Shown here: positions 40,554 through 48,684 of the stretch, piece by piece
How positions within the stretch are numbered: the stretch's first letter is position 1
Layout of the letters: each line of letters starts with the position of its first letter
Assembly: GCA_018268675.1 (NCBI GenBank)
Contig: JAFDWB010000041.1
Location: forward strand, 28,793 to 92,792
Length of the DNA: 64,000 bases
Origin: Actinomycetota bacterium
GTDB lineage: Bacteria; Actinomycetota; Thermoleophilia; Solirubrobacterales; 70-9
Direction of reading: 5' to 3'
Translations under genes and position numbers: made by a program
The notes under the pieces: model-generated
What the model saw: only the letters and a program-made list of their open reading frames with translations
Told to the model about the DNA's origin: nothing
The model's database searches: none

Positions 40554-42796
40554 CAGGCCGCCGCGTAGGTCTCGACGATCTCGTAGAGCGTGGTGCGCTG
40601 GGCGGGCGTGCGGCCGGCGGCGCGGGCGGCGGCGATCAGGTCCTCGGGGTCGAGGCGCACCCCGTGCTGGGACCCGGCCATGCGCGAGATGTTCTCCTCC
40701 ATCAGCGTCCCGCCGAGGTCGTTGACGCCCCAGCGGAGCGCCTCGGTCGCGCCCTCGAGGCCCATCTTGACCCAACTCGCCTGCAGGTTCGTGATCGTCT
40801 TGCCGAGCGCCAGGCGGAAGGCGGCGGTGTGCTTGAGGTTCTCCTGCACGGTGATCTCCTCGATCCCGTGCGTGCGCCCGAGCAGCGTGTTGAAGGGGAT
40901 GAAGCTCAGCGGCACGAACTCGGTGATCCCGCCGGTCCGTTCCTGCACGCCACGCACCACCGCCATGTGGCGGGCGAGCTCGCGCGGCTCCTCGATGTGG
41001 CCGAACATCACGGTCGAGGTCGAGCGCAGGCCGGCGCGGTGGGAGGCTTCGATGATCTCCACCCAGCGCGCGGCGGGGAGCTTGTTCGGCGAGATGCGCT
41101 GCCGCACGCCGTCGTCGAGGACCTCCGCCGCGGTACCCGGCGTCGAGCCGAGCCCCTGGTCGAGCAGGTATTCGAACACTTCCCCCGGCTGCTTGCCGGA
41201 GCGCTCGCAGGCGTGGTTGATCTCCATCGGCGAGTAGGCGTGGAGGTGGAGCTGCGGGGCCGTCTCCTTGGCGAGCCGGAGCCAGCGGCCGTACTCCTCG
41301 AGGGTCAGGTCGGGGTGGATGCCGCCCTGCATGCAGAGCTCGGTGGCGCCGAACTCGACCGCCTCCTCGATCCGCGCCGCGAAGTCCCGCTCCTCGACTT
41401 CGTAGGCGTCGGGGGAGCGCCTCCCCTGGCCGAACCCGCAGAAGGCGCAGCCGACGACGCAGACGTTGGTGAAGTTGATGTTGCGGTTGACGACGAACGT
41501 CACCACGTCCCCGGCCAGTTCCGCCCGCAGCTCGTCCGCCGCGACCCGCATCTCCTCGATCACCTCGGGCCGGGTCTCGGCGAAGAGCGCCGTCATCTCG
41601 TCCTCGGTGAGCTCGATCCCGTCGCGGCCCTTCTCGATGGCCCGAGGCGCGAGCCCGGCGTCCAGGCTCTCTTCCGAGCGCCTGCCGCTCCCTTTCCGGG
41701 GAATGAAGCTCCAGTACTTCAACTTGATGACGTCCAGAACCCCCTGCTCCATCCAGTCCATATCCATGTACTGGGGGTAGACGCACAAGCGCTCCGTCAA
41801 CGCATACCCCCGTGGCGCGAGCTCCTTCCTTACCTGATGCGGGCTCGGGAACGGCTCCTCCGGCGAGATGTGGTCCCCGTTCGCCGAGAGGCCGCCCAGG
41901 TCCGTGGCGCCGGCTTCCACCAGCTCTGGCCACCAGTCGCTCAGATTCGGCGGCACCTGGACCCCCACATCCGGCATCAACCGCTTGCACTCGACGATCA
42001 GCCGCTTGACCTCGTCGATCGACACGTCGCTCGCCCAGGCCGGCACGGAGGGCGAGGGGGACCCTGAACGAACCTCCCCGCTGTTCGTGAGAGAAGGGTC
42101 CCCCTCGCCCTCCGCCCCCGACCAGCGCCTCCTCGACGCCTCGTCAGCGATGTCCGCCACCTCGGCCCCGTAGTAGCGAGGGTGCGGTACGAAGTTCTGG
42201 AGGATCACCTCCTGGACGTGGCCGTATTCCTGATGGAGCGCCGCGATCGCCTCCAGGGATTCGACGCGCGACTCGAAGCTCTCCCCGATCCCGACCAGGA
42301 TCCCGGTCGTGAAGGGGATCTTCAATTCGCCTGCGGCCTCGATCGTCGCCAGGCGCTCCTTCGGGTGCTTGGTCGGCGAGCCGGCGTGGACCGTCTCCAT
42401 CAATGACTCGTCGACGCTCTCCAGCATCAGCCCCTGCGACGCCGTGACCTCACGCAACCGCGCCAGGTCGCTCTTCGAGAGGACCCCGAGGTTCGTGTGC
42501 GGGAGCATGCCGCGCTCGAGGGCGCGCTCGCACGCCCAGACGACATAGGAGGTGAAGTCGTCGTGCCCCCAGGCCGCGAGGCGTTCGGCGACGACCGGGT
42601 TGACCTCGGGCCGCTCCCCGGTGAGCACGAGGAGCTCCTTGGTGTTGCGTTTGACCGCTTCGTCGAGGATCCGTTCGACGTCGACCGGCGCGTGCAGGTG
42701 GGCCTGGTGCGTGGCGAAGGCGCAGTACTTGCAGTAGCACTGGCACGTCCGCGACAGCGAAAGCGTGAAGTTCCGGGAGAAGGTGACCCGCTGCAC
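40553..42796 (-). CDS. fbiC: FO synthase, CofG-CofH fusion
   Basis: A 747-aa bifunctional radical-SAM enzyme making the deazaflavin FO from tyrosine and the flavin precursor 5-amino-6-ribitylaminouracil. The N-terminal CofG half has CQCYCKYC (CxxxCxxC, about 17-24) and the C-terminal CofH half has CVVGCAFC (about 450). Both 4Fe-4S sites are intact, as are VTASQGLMLESVDE and EFGATELCMQGGIHP. GTG 42796 was chosen since VTFSRNFT is the usual CofG start; TTG 42847 is possible. Residues about 228-250, between the CofG barrel and its C-terminal part, are encoded by a palindrome absent from other FbiC proteins I know. The adh gene overlaps its stop. Confidence 0.93.
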   Translation of the reverse strand: MQRVTFSRNFTLSLSRTCQCYCKYCAFATHQAHLHAPVDVERILDEAVKRNTKELLVLTGERPEVNPVVAERLAAWGHDDFTSYVVWACERALERGMLPHTNLGVLSKSDLARLREVTASQGLMLESVDESLMETVHAGSPTKHPKERLATIEAAGELKIPFTTGILVGIGESFESRVESLEAIAALHQEYGHVQEVILQNFVPHPRYYGAEVADIADEASRRRWSGAEGEGDPSLTNSGEVRSGSPSPSVPAWASDVSIDEVKRLIVECKRLMPDVGVQVPPNLSDWWPELVEAGATDLGGLSANGDHISPEEPFPSPHQVRKELAPRGYALTERLCVYPQYMDMDWMEQGVLDVIKLKYWSFIPRKGSGRRSEESLDAGLAPRAIEKGRDGIELTEDEMTALFAETRPEVIEEMRVAADELRAELAGDVVTFVVNRNINFTNVCVVGCAFCGFGQGRRSPDAYEVEERDFAARIEEAVEFGATELCMQGGIHPDLTLEEYGRWLRLAKETAPQLHLHAYSPMEINHACERSGKQPGEVFEYLLDQGLGSTPGTAAEVLDDGVRQRISPNKLPAARWVEIIEASHRAGLRSTSTVMFGHIEEPRELARHMAVVRGVQERTGGITEFVPLSFIPFNTLLGRTHGIEEITVQENLKHTAAFRLALGKTITNLQASWVKMGLEGATEALRWGVNDLGGTLMEENISRMAGSQHGVRLDPEDLIAAARAAGRTPAQRTTLYEIVETYAAA
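42047..42113. repeat. In-frame palindrome inside fbiC
   Basis: Outer 19-bp arms (GGAGGGCGAGGGGGACCCT and complement) enclose about 29 nt with an inner CGAAC/GTTCG stem and the loop CTCCCCGCT. On the coding strand it reads EGEGDPSLTNSGEVRSGSPS and a few more residues, keeping the frame. The core AACAGCGGGGAGGTT is identical, and in the same frame, to that of the MMPL palindrome 19 kb away, though the outer arms are unrelated. Coordinates may be off by one. Confidence 0.83.
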
Positions 42797-42910
42797 CCCG
42801 GCAAAGCTACAGGGCGCGCCGGGTTGGCCGACGCGCCCTGAATCCAACTGGGGGGTAAGGACCTATCTCGAAACCCCCGCGCGCCCCGACCTCCCGGGGC
42901 GTCCGGGTAC

Positions 42911-43684
42911 CTAGGCTTTTTTCGCGGCCGGCTCGGGGCTCGGTTTGGCGCTCGATTTGACCGCCGCCCGGGGGCCGCCGAAGGTCACGCCGCCCGCCTC
43001 GATCACGAAACGCCAGACGCCGACCGCGAGCAGCGCGCCGACCACCGGGCCGACCAGGTACGGCCAGACGCCGCCCCACTCGTTGGAGACGAGCGCGGCG
43101 CCGAACCAGCGCGCCGGGTTGTAGCAGGCACCGGTCAGCGGGCCGCCGACCATGACGATGAAGACGAAGGTCAGGCCGATCGCGAGCGGGCCCCAGTCTT
43201 TGGCGCTCTTCTCCGAGAAGACGACGGCGAGGATGACCAAGACCAGGATGAAGACGCCGATCGCCTCGACCGCGGCGCCCGCGGTGTTGTTGGAGAGCAG
43301 GCTGCTCACCGAGCCGGCGCCGTAGTGGACGGCACGACCCTCGTTCAGCAGCAGCGCCTTGGTCAGCAGCGCGCCGAGCACCGCGCCCGAGAGCTGGGCG
43401 AGGATGTAGATCACCGCGTCGATCACGCTGATCTTGCGAATCGTCGCCGCCGCCAGCGTGACCGCCGGGTTGAAGTGGCCGCCGCTGACCGCGCCGAAGA
43501 CGCAGATCACGGCGAGCAGGGTCAGTCCCTGGACGAAGCCGACCACGGCGAAGTCCGAGCCGAACGACGCCTGGGCGCCGGTCGAGACGAAGAGAGTGAC
43601 CACGCTGGTGATGAAAAAGACCAGCAAAAACGTGCCGATCAACTCCGCCAGGTACGCGGACAGTCCTTTTTGCTCCAGCTCCAC
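42911..43684 (-). CDS. MIP-family aquaporin
   Basis: A 257-aa channel with six TM helices and both pore-lining half-helices: GGHFNPAVTLAAA (NPA 1, about residue 72) and GACYNPARWFGAA (NPA 2, about 188) with the selectivity Arg. His in the first loop and the small residue before NPA 2 are compatible with water or small-solute transport. The C-terminal 30 residues (Ala/Lys/Pro-rich) are cytoplasmic. The GTG start at 43684 follows GGAGGGGAAC. It stands alone; a 257-bp gap upstream holds its promoter and palindrome A4. Confidence 0.9.
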   Translation of the reverse strand: MELEQKGLSAYLAELIGTFLLVFFITSVVTLFVSTGAQASFGSDFAVVGFVQGLTLLAVICVFGAVSGGHFNPAVTLAAATIRKISVIDAVIYILAQLSGAVLGALLTKALLLNEGRAVHYGAGSVSSLLSNNTAGAAVEAIGVFILVLVILAVVFSEKSAKDWGPLAIGLTFVFIVMVGGPLTGACYNPARWFGAALVSNEWGGVWPYLVGPVVGALLAVGVWRFVIEAGGVTFGGPRAAVKSSAKPSPEPAAKKA

Positions 43685-43872
43685 TCTCTGTTCCCCTCCT
43701 AGAAATTGACCCTCGCCAAAAAAGAAGCGGCGGCAGTCTACCCATATTTGCTCAAACTTTTACCCTCCCCGCCGAGTTGGGACACCCCGTTCCGCGGGGC
43801 GGTGACCGGCTGCCGCCGGATCGGGGCCGAGGCGGTGCCAGAAAGGCCCGACACACTTACGTGCGCCCCCAA

Positions 43873-43926
43873 ATGTTGATGGGCCGAAAACCACTGCTAT
43901 AGGGCAGGTTTTCGGCCCATCAACAT
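43873..43926. repeat. Intergenic palindrome A4
   Basis: Perfect 20-bp arms ATGTTGATGGGCCGAAAACC (43873-43892) and complement (43907-43926), loop of 14 nt. The longest perfect copy of family A. It lies after the gene ending at 43942 and before aquaporin, genes on one strand. Confidence 0.88.
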
Positions 43927-43941
43927 CGGGGTGCGATCGCT

Positions 43942-44265
43942 TCAGCCCGCGAGCAGCTCGGCGACCAGCGCGGGCAGCTCCCGCGACATCCGCGAACGGG
44001 GCACGACTTTCGCCAGGCCCGCGGCATCGGCGCGCGCCTTCGTCTCGACATCCACGTGGGAGTAGTAGGCGAGCACCGGGAGGCCCGCCCTGGCCAGCGC
44101 CTCGGCGTCGGCGACGTCCAGGTCGGCGACGATCGCGTCGACGCCGTCCAGGGACGCGCCCTCGAGGGACGCCGCGGTGACTACCGTGTGCCCGGCCGCC
44201 GTCAGGCCGGCTTCGACCCGGCTGGCGAGCATGAGGTCGGTGGCGATGCTGAGGACGCGGGCCAT
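43942..44265 (-). CDS. Receiver-like domain protein
   Basis: A 107-aa single-domain protein resembling a degenerate CheY-like receiver: VLSIATDLMLASRVEAGLTAAG, DGVDAIVADLDVADAEAL with the Asp in the strand-3 position (about 52), and LPVLAYYSHVDVETKARADAAG with KVVPRS near the end. The acidic pair at the first strand is largely missing (TD remains), so phosphorylation is doubtful. It is followed by palindrome A4 and preceded, 25 bp away, by a conserved hypothetical gene on the same strand. Confidence 0.7.
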   Translation of the reverse strand: MARVLSIATDLMLASRVEAGLTAAGHTVVTAASLEGASLDGVDAIVADLDVADAEALARAGLPVLAYYSHVDVETKARADAAGLAKVVPRSRMSRELPALVAELLAG

Positions 44266-44290
44266 CGCGGGGCGCGACTCCGGGGCGCCG

Positions 44291-44656
44291 CTAGTTGGCG
44301 CGCCGCTCGCGGAACTCCTCGCGGACGCTTTCCGGGCGTCCCCAGCCGGGCATGATCTCGGCGCGGCCCTCGCGCACCTCGGCGACGCGGAGCTCGCCGC
44401 CGACGCGCTCGGCGTCGATCTTCGCCAGCACGCCGCGCACCGTCTCCGCCGCGGCCGCGTGGCCGAAGCTGTGGGCGACGATCAGCCGCCAGTGCCACTG
44501 CCGCGGGCGGTTGTAGACCTGCGCGTTGACCTGGCTGAGGAAGACGGCGCAGTCGATGTACCGGCTCTCGTCGTCGATCCGCAGGTCGACCTCGAGGTCG
44601 GTCCAGTCGGGCGGCAGGGCGTCGAGGATGCGCTGGAAGTCGTCGGCGAGGGCCAT
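44291..44656 (-). CDS. Conserved hypothetical protein, 121 aa
   Basis: A small cytoplasmic alpha/beta protein (DDFQRILDALPPDWTDLEVDLRI, YIDCAVFLSQVNAQVY, WHWRLIVAHSFGHAA, AETVRGVLAKIDAERVGGELRV). The regular strand-helix pattern and absence of stops or rare codons support a real gene. I do not recognise a family. It lies between mntH and the receiver-like gene, all on one strand, with 24-25 bp gaps. Confidence 0.75.
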   Translation of the reverse strand: MALADDFQRILDALPPDWTDLEVDLRIDDESRYIDCAVFLSQVNAQVYNRPRQWHWRLIVAHSFGHAAAAETVRGVLAKIDAERVGGELRVAEVREGRAEIMPGWGRPESVREEFRERRAN

Positions 44657-44680
44657 CGCCGCGAAGGCTACCGCTCCGCC

Positions 44681-45985
44681 TCAGCCGACGGCGAAGTCGA
44701 AGACCAAGAAGACGTTCAGGGCGATGATCATCGCCGCGATCGTCCCGGCGAGCGCCGAGAGCCAGCGCGGGTTCACCAGCGCCCCCATCACCTCGCGCTT
44801 GGCGGCGATCAGCAGCAGCGGCACCAGCGCGAAGGGGATGCCGAAGGAGAGGACCACCTGCGAGCCGACCAGGGCATTGGTCGGGTTGACGCCGAGCGCC
44901 AGGATCAGCAGCGCCGGGGTGAGGGTGATCGCGCGCCGCAGGAAGAGCGGGATCTGGCGGTGGATGAAGCCCTGCATCACCACCTGCCCGGCCAGGGTGC
45001 CGACCGAGGAGGAGGCGAAGCCGGAGGCCAGCAGGGCGATCCCGAAGATCGTCGCGGCGCTGCCCCTGCCGATGTCCTGGAGGCCGTGGTAGGCGCCTTC
45101 GATCGTTTCGATCCCGGTCATCCCGCCGCCGTGGAAGAGCGCCGCGGCGACGATCATCATCGCCAGGTTGACTACCCCGGCGAGCGAGAGCGCGATCACC
45201 ACGTCGATCTTCTCGAAGCGCAGGATGCGGCGGCGCTCGCCGTCGTCGCGGCCGACGATCCGGCGCTGGGTCAGCGCCGAGTGCAGGTAGATGACGTGCG
45301 GCATCACGGTGGCGCCGACGATCCCGGTCGCCAGCAGGATGCTTGCGCCGCCGTCGAAGCCGGGGACGAAGAGGTGGCGGGCGATTTCGCCGCCGTTCGG
45401 GGAGGCGTCGAAGAGCTCGTAGGCGAAGGAGACGACGACGACCCCGACGAGGACCGTGATCGCCGCCTCGAGCCGGCGGAAGCCGTGCCGCTGCAGGGCG
45501 AGGAGGACGAAGGTGCCGGCGCCGGCGATCAGCCCGGCGACGAAGAGCGGGATGCCGAAGAGGAGGTTGAGGCCGAGCGCGGCGCCGACGATCTCGGCGA
45601 GGTCGCAGGCCATCGCGACGATCTCGGCCTGGAGCCACAGCCCGATCGAGGTGCGGCGGGAGAAGCGTTCGCGGCAGAGCTCGGCGAGGTTCTTGCCGGT
45701 GGCGATGCCGAGCTTCGCCGACTGCGCCTGGACCAGCATCGCGATCAGGTTGGCGGCGAGCACCACCCACAGCAGCAGGTAGCCGAACTTGGCGCCGCCG
45801 GCGACGTTGGTGGCGAAGTTGCCGGGGTCGACGTAGGCGACGGCGGCGATGAAGGCCGGGCCGAGGAACGGCCAGATGCGGGCCAGGCCGCGGGCCTCGC
45901 CGTAGAGGGAGCGCCGCGCGGCGGCGGCGACCGCGGCCTCGCCGGGCAGCGCCTGCTCGGCTTCGGAGCGCGCCGCGGGCGTCAC
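44681..45985 (-). CDS. mntH: Nramp-family divalent metal transporter
   Basis: A 434-aa proton-coupled Mn2+/Fe2+ importer with about 11 TM helices. The metal-binding TM1 motif AYVDPGNFATN (about 51-61) and the TM6 motif TVMPHVIYLHSAL (about 228) are intact. It overlaps the upstream mntR gene by 4 bp, so metal supply is under direct control of the DtxR-family repressor encoded first in the operon. The N-terminal ~35 residues are a polar extension. Confidence 0.92.
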   Translation of the reverse strand: MTPAARSEAEQALPGEAAVAAAARRSLYGEARGLARIWPFLGPAFIAAVAYVDPGNFATNVAGGAKFGYLLLWVVLAANLIAMLVQAQSAKLGIATGKNLAELCRERFSRRTSIGLWLQAEIVAMACDLAEIVGAALGLNLLFGIPLFVAGLIAGAGTFVLLALQRHGFRRLEAAITVLVGVVVVSFAYELFDASPNGGEIARHLFVPGFDGGASILLATGIVGATVMPHVIYLHSALTQRRIVGRDDGERRRILRFEKIDVVIALSLAGVVNLAMMIVAAALFHGGGMTGIETIEGAYHGLQDIGRGSAATIFGIALLASGFASSSVGTLAGQVVMQGFIHRQIPLFLRRAITLTPALLILALGVNPTNALVGSQVVLSFGIPFALVPLLLIAAKREVMGALVNPRWLSALAGTIAAMIIALNVFLVFDFAVG

Positions 45986-46446
45986 GGCATCGCTCCCGGC
46001 GGGGTGGGCGGCGGTGGCGCCAGGTCCGGTCCGGGGATCGGGTTGCCGTGCGGGTCATGGCTCGGTTCGCCGAGCTTCGCCGCGATCAGCGCCTCGAGGT
46101 CCTCGGAGATGTAGTGCTCGAGCACCTCGGCCTCGGCATGCACCCGGTCGTGCGGCATCCCCAGCGCCTCGGCCAGAAACGCCTCGATCAGGCGGTGGTG
46201 GCGGACCACCTCGAGCGCCACCTTCTCCCCGGCGGGCGTCAGGCTCACCCCCTTGTAGGGGATGTAGTCGGCGAGCCCGAGCTCGGCGAGCTTCTGCAGC
46301 ATCGCGGTGGCGGTGGCCGGGGTGACGCCGAGGCGGGTGGCGACCTCGCCGCTGGGGACGCGGTGGCCGGGGCGCTCCAGGCCGAGCGCGTAGACGGCCT
46401 TGGCGTAGTCCTCGATGGCCTGGGATGGCGAGGTGGGATTAGACAC
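45982..46446 (-). CDS. mntR: DtxR/MntR-family metal-dependent repressor
   Basis: A 154-aa regulator. The N-terminal winged helix (EDYAKAVYALG, PSGEVATRLGVTPATATAMLQKLAELGL) is followed by the metal/dimer domain with VRHHRLIEAFLAEALGM and HAEAEVLEHYISEDLEALI, which contain the usual His/Glu ligands. No SH3-like third domain: a Pro-rich tail ends the protein. With metal bound it would repress its own operon (mntR-mntH) via the boxes at 46439-46473. The GTG start lies within the proximal box, consistent with a very short leader. Confidence 0.92.
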   Translation of the reverse strand: MSNPTSPSQAIEDYAKAVYALGLERPGHRVPSGEVATRLGVTPATATAMLQKLAELGLADYIPYKGVSLTPAGEKVALEVVRHHRLIEAFLAEALGMPHDRVHAEAEVLEHYISEDLEALIAAKLGEPSHDPHGNPIPGPDLAPPPPTPPGAMP

Positions 46447-46473
46447 GTCTAAAAGAGTTTAGACATATCTAAA
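46439..46473. promoter_or_regulatory. Tandem MntR/DtxR boxes over the mntR start
   Basis: Two palindromes of the same type: TTAGAC-AC-GTCTAA (46439-46452) and TTTAGA-CATA-TCTAAA (46458-46473). The first covers the GTG start codon of mntR (46446-46444). They stand between mntR and the divergent ygfZ gene, whose -10 (TAGACT, 46497-46502) is 24 bp away, so both genes could be affected. Confidence 0.75.
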
Positions 46474-46508
46474 TCTGGGCGGCGGGCGCGGGTTCCTAGA
46501 CTGGGAGG

Positions 46509-47453
46509 ATGACCGTGACCGTCGAGCTCGACGCCCAGTACCGGCAACTGCGCGAGGAGTGCGGGCTGCTGGTTCGAGAGCGGGGGTTCGTGGATGTAGT
46601 CGGGCCTGACGGGGCCGAGTACCTGCAGGGGCAGCTGACGAACGACGTCGAGGCGCTGACGGTCGGCGAGGGGCAGTACGCGGCGCTGCTCGATCGCAAG
46701 GGGCACATGCAGGCGGACCTGCGGGTGCTGCGGGTAGGCGAGGAGGCGATCCTGCTCGACACCGAGCCGGCCACCCACGCCGCGGTGCTGCGACACCTGA
46801 CGATGTACTCGATCGGGCGCGACGTGCAGGTCCTCGACGCGAACGCGGAGCGCGCGGCGATCTCGCTGATCGGGCCGCGGGCGGTCGAGATCGCGGGCAC
46901 CCCGGCGCTGCCGGAGTTCGCCAACACGGCGACGGTGATCGCCGGGGTCGAGGTCGTCGCGGTCGGCACGCGGGACGGGATCGACCTCCTCCTCCCCGCC
47001 GCCGAGCGCGAGCGCGTCGTCGGCGCGTTGACCGACGCGGGTGCGGTCGAGGTGAGCCCGGAGGCGGTCGAGATCCTCCGGGTCGAGGCGGGCGTTCCCC
47101 GTTTCGGCGCCGAGATGGACGCCGCCACGATGCCCGCCGAGGCGGCGATCGTCGAGGACGCGGTCAGCTTCACCAAGGGGTGCTATATCGGCCAGGAGAC
47201 CGTCGCCCGCCTCCACTACAAGGGCAAGCCGAACCGCCATCTCCGCGGCCTGCGCCTGAGCGGCGCCGCCGCGCCGGGCGCGCCGCTGCGACTCGGCGAC
47301 AAGGAGGTGGGGACGCTCGGCGGCAGCGTCGTCTCCCCTGCCCTCGGGCCGATCGGGCTGGCGATCGTGCGCCGCGAGGCGGGGCCTGGCGCCGAGCTCG
47401 CCGTAGGTGAAGATGGCGTTACGGCTGAAGTCGTCGCCCTGCCCTTCGGCTAG
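46509..47453 (+). CDS. ygfZ: YgfZ/GcvT-like folate-binding protein
   Basis: A 314-aa protein of the YgfZ/IBA57 family, tetrahydrofolate-dependent helpers of iron-sulfur cluster assembly or repair. The signature KGCYIGQETVARLHYKG with its conserved Cys lies at about residues 224-240. The N-terminal barrel holds DVVGPDGAEYLQGQLTNDV and LLDRKGHMQADLRVL. It was not called GcvT because it is shorter and carries the YgfZ signature. TAGACT ends 6 nt before the ATG, although GGGAGG in that gap could serve as a ribosome site. The radical-SAM enzyme fbiC nearby would be one client of cluster repair (inference). Confidence 0.9.
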   Translation: MTVTVELDAQYRQLREECGLLVRERGFVDVVGPDGAEYLQGQLTNDVEALTVGEGQYAALLDRKGHMQADLRVLRVGEEAILLDTEPATHAAVLRHLTMYSIGRDVQVLDANAERAAISLIGPRAVEIAGTPALPEFANTATVIAGVEVVAVGTRDGIDLLLPAAERERVVGALTDAGAVEVSPEAVEILRVEAGVPRFGAEMDAATMPAEAAIVEDAVSFTKGCYIGQETVARLHYKGKPNRHLRGLRLSGAAAPGAPLRLGDKEVGTLGGSVVSPALGPIGLAIVRREAGPGAELAVGEDGVTAEVVALPFG

Positions 47454-47465
47454 ATTCACCCCGAG

Positions 47466-47954
47466 ATGGTTCTCGGGAGAGCCAGAGTCGCGGGGGGCGG
47501 CGCGCTCGCCGCGCTGATCTTGGCCTTGGCGGGCGCCGGCTGCGGCGCCGAGAGCCATCCCAACGAACCGCGCCCGGCGGTGCCGACCCGGGTCAGCGTC
47601 ACGATCGGCGCGCACGGCATCATCGTCCAGCCGGGGACGGTCGGCCTCGGCCCCGAAAAGCACCAGCAGCTGCCGCAGAACCAGGACCACCCGCAGCCGC
47701 CGATCAAGACCAAGGCGCCGCTCAGCGTCGTCTTCGTCACCGCCAACCAGACCGGCGGCAACTCGAAGCTCCTGATCCGCGGCCCCCACCGGGCTACCTC
47801 GCCGACGATCTACGCCAACAGCCCCGGCACCTTCGCCGCCGAACTGCCGACCGGCCGCTACACGATCGCCGCCGCCGGCGTCCACGGCGCCCCGGCGACC
47901 CTCAAGGTCGGCCCGTACCGGTCGTCGTCGAAGAACGATCTGTTGCTGCCGTAG
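47466..47954 (+). CDS. Lipoprotein of unknown function
   Basis: A 162-aa exported lipoprotein: signal ALAALILALAGAGC with the lipobox Cys at about residue 26. The remainder is a Pro-rich segment and a small beta domain (VSVTIGAHGIIVQPGTVGLG; APLSVVFVTANQTGGNSKLL; GTFAAELPTGRYTIAAAGV), perhaps cupredoxin-like, but the copper-binding His/Cys set is not evident. It starts 12 bp after ygfZ and may be cotranscribed. Confidence 0.72.
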   Translation: MVLGRARVAGGGALAALILALAGAGCGAESHPNEPRPAVPTRVSVTIGAHGIIVQPGTVGLGPEKHQQLPQNQDHPQPPIKTKAPLSVVFVTANQTGGNSKLLIRGPHRATSPTIYANSPGTFAAELPTGRYTIAAAGVHGAPATLKVGPYRSSSKNDLLLP

Positions 47955-48050
47955 GCGAAGCGGCGGGTCGCCCTGGCGGGCCGGCTGCCGCCCGGCGGCG
48001 CCGGCCCGGGGCGCGCGCGGGGTCCACGGGTGAGTTCGCGGGCCGGCTCC

Positions 48051-48095
48051 TCCGGTGTTCCTTGCTTGCCATATGCGCAAGTAAGGAACACCGGA
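48051..48095. repeat. Intergenic palindrome F3
   Basis: Arms of 18 bp (TCCGGTGTTCCTTGCTTG at 48051-48068; complement at 48078-48095) with one wobble-compatible difference and a loop CCATATGCG identical to F2. Lies between convergent genes, 33 bp before G3, repeating the F+G pairing seen at 14341-14460. Confidence 0.85.
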
Positions 48096-48128
48096 AGGCC
48101 GGGGCTCCCCCGATCCGGCGCAGGCCGA

Positions 48129-48180
48129 GGCGCGCCCGTCGCCCTCATAACGGCCGAAGCATGAGGGAGACGGGCGCGCC
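48129..48180. repeat. Intergenic palindrome G3
   Basis: Arms of 20 bp (GGCGCGCCCGTCGCCCTCAT at 48129-48148; complement at 48161-48180), one mismatch, loop of 12 nt. The CCCTCAT tip and GGCGCG base match G2, with a different middle. Confidence 0.8.
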
Positions 48181-48190
48181 GGGGGGCGCC

Positions 48191-48595
48191 CTACCGCTGC
48201 TGACGCGCCCGCGCCCTGGACCGCTGCCGGGCGTGGCGCCGGTGGTGGCGTTGCGCCCGCCGGAGCTGGGCTCGGGTGGTGGGAGTGGCGCCGGCGCGCC
48301 GGGCGCGGGCGCGGGCGTGGCGTCGGGCCTTGCGGTGGCGACGGGCCTGAGCGCGGCGTCGGGCCCGGTCCTGGCGCCGGACCTGGCGACGAGCCTGTCG
48401 CGCGCCAGACGGCTGCGTCGCCTGGCCGGCCGCCGCGGCGCCTACCGGGACCTCAGCGCGGGCCAGGGTGGTCTTCACCTGTTCCGTGCTCTGCAGTCCG
48501 AGCACGCCGAAGAGCAGGGCGAAGGCGCCGACCACCACCGCGGCGGAGGCGAGGGCGACAAGGGCCGTGAGCAATCGATCGCGCATGATGGCCAT
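48191..48595 (-). CDS. Membrane-anchored protein with Arg-rich tail
   Basis: A 134-aa protein: one hydrophobic helix (ALVALASAAVVVGAFALLFGVLG, about residues 10-33), a short linker (QSTEQVKTTLARAEVP), then about 85 residues dominated by Arg, Ala, Gln and His (RARRRAQARRHRKARRHARA). Such a tail may bind nucleic acid or acidic polymers; alternatively this is low-complexity drift. Two in-frame ATGs (48595, 48586) are possible. Divergent from rmuC. Confidence 0.6.
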   Translation of the reverse strand: MAIMRDRLLTALVALASAAVVVGAFALLFGVLGLQSTEQVKTTLARAEVPVGAAAAGQATQPSGARQARRQVRRQDRARRRAQARRHRKARRHARARARRAGATPTTRAQLRRAQRHHRRHARQRSRARARQQR

Positions 48596-48684
48596 GCTGG
48601 CGCAGCTATCTAAAGGCCGGCCGCTGTTTGCGGGGATCGGGAGTTTCGGTGCCGTCCGCCCCGCGCGCAACCATCGTTGGTCCG

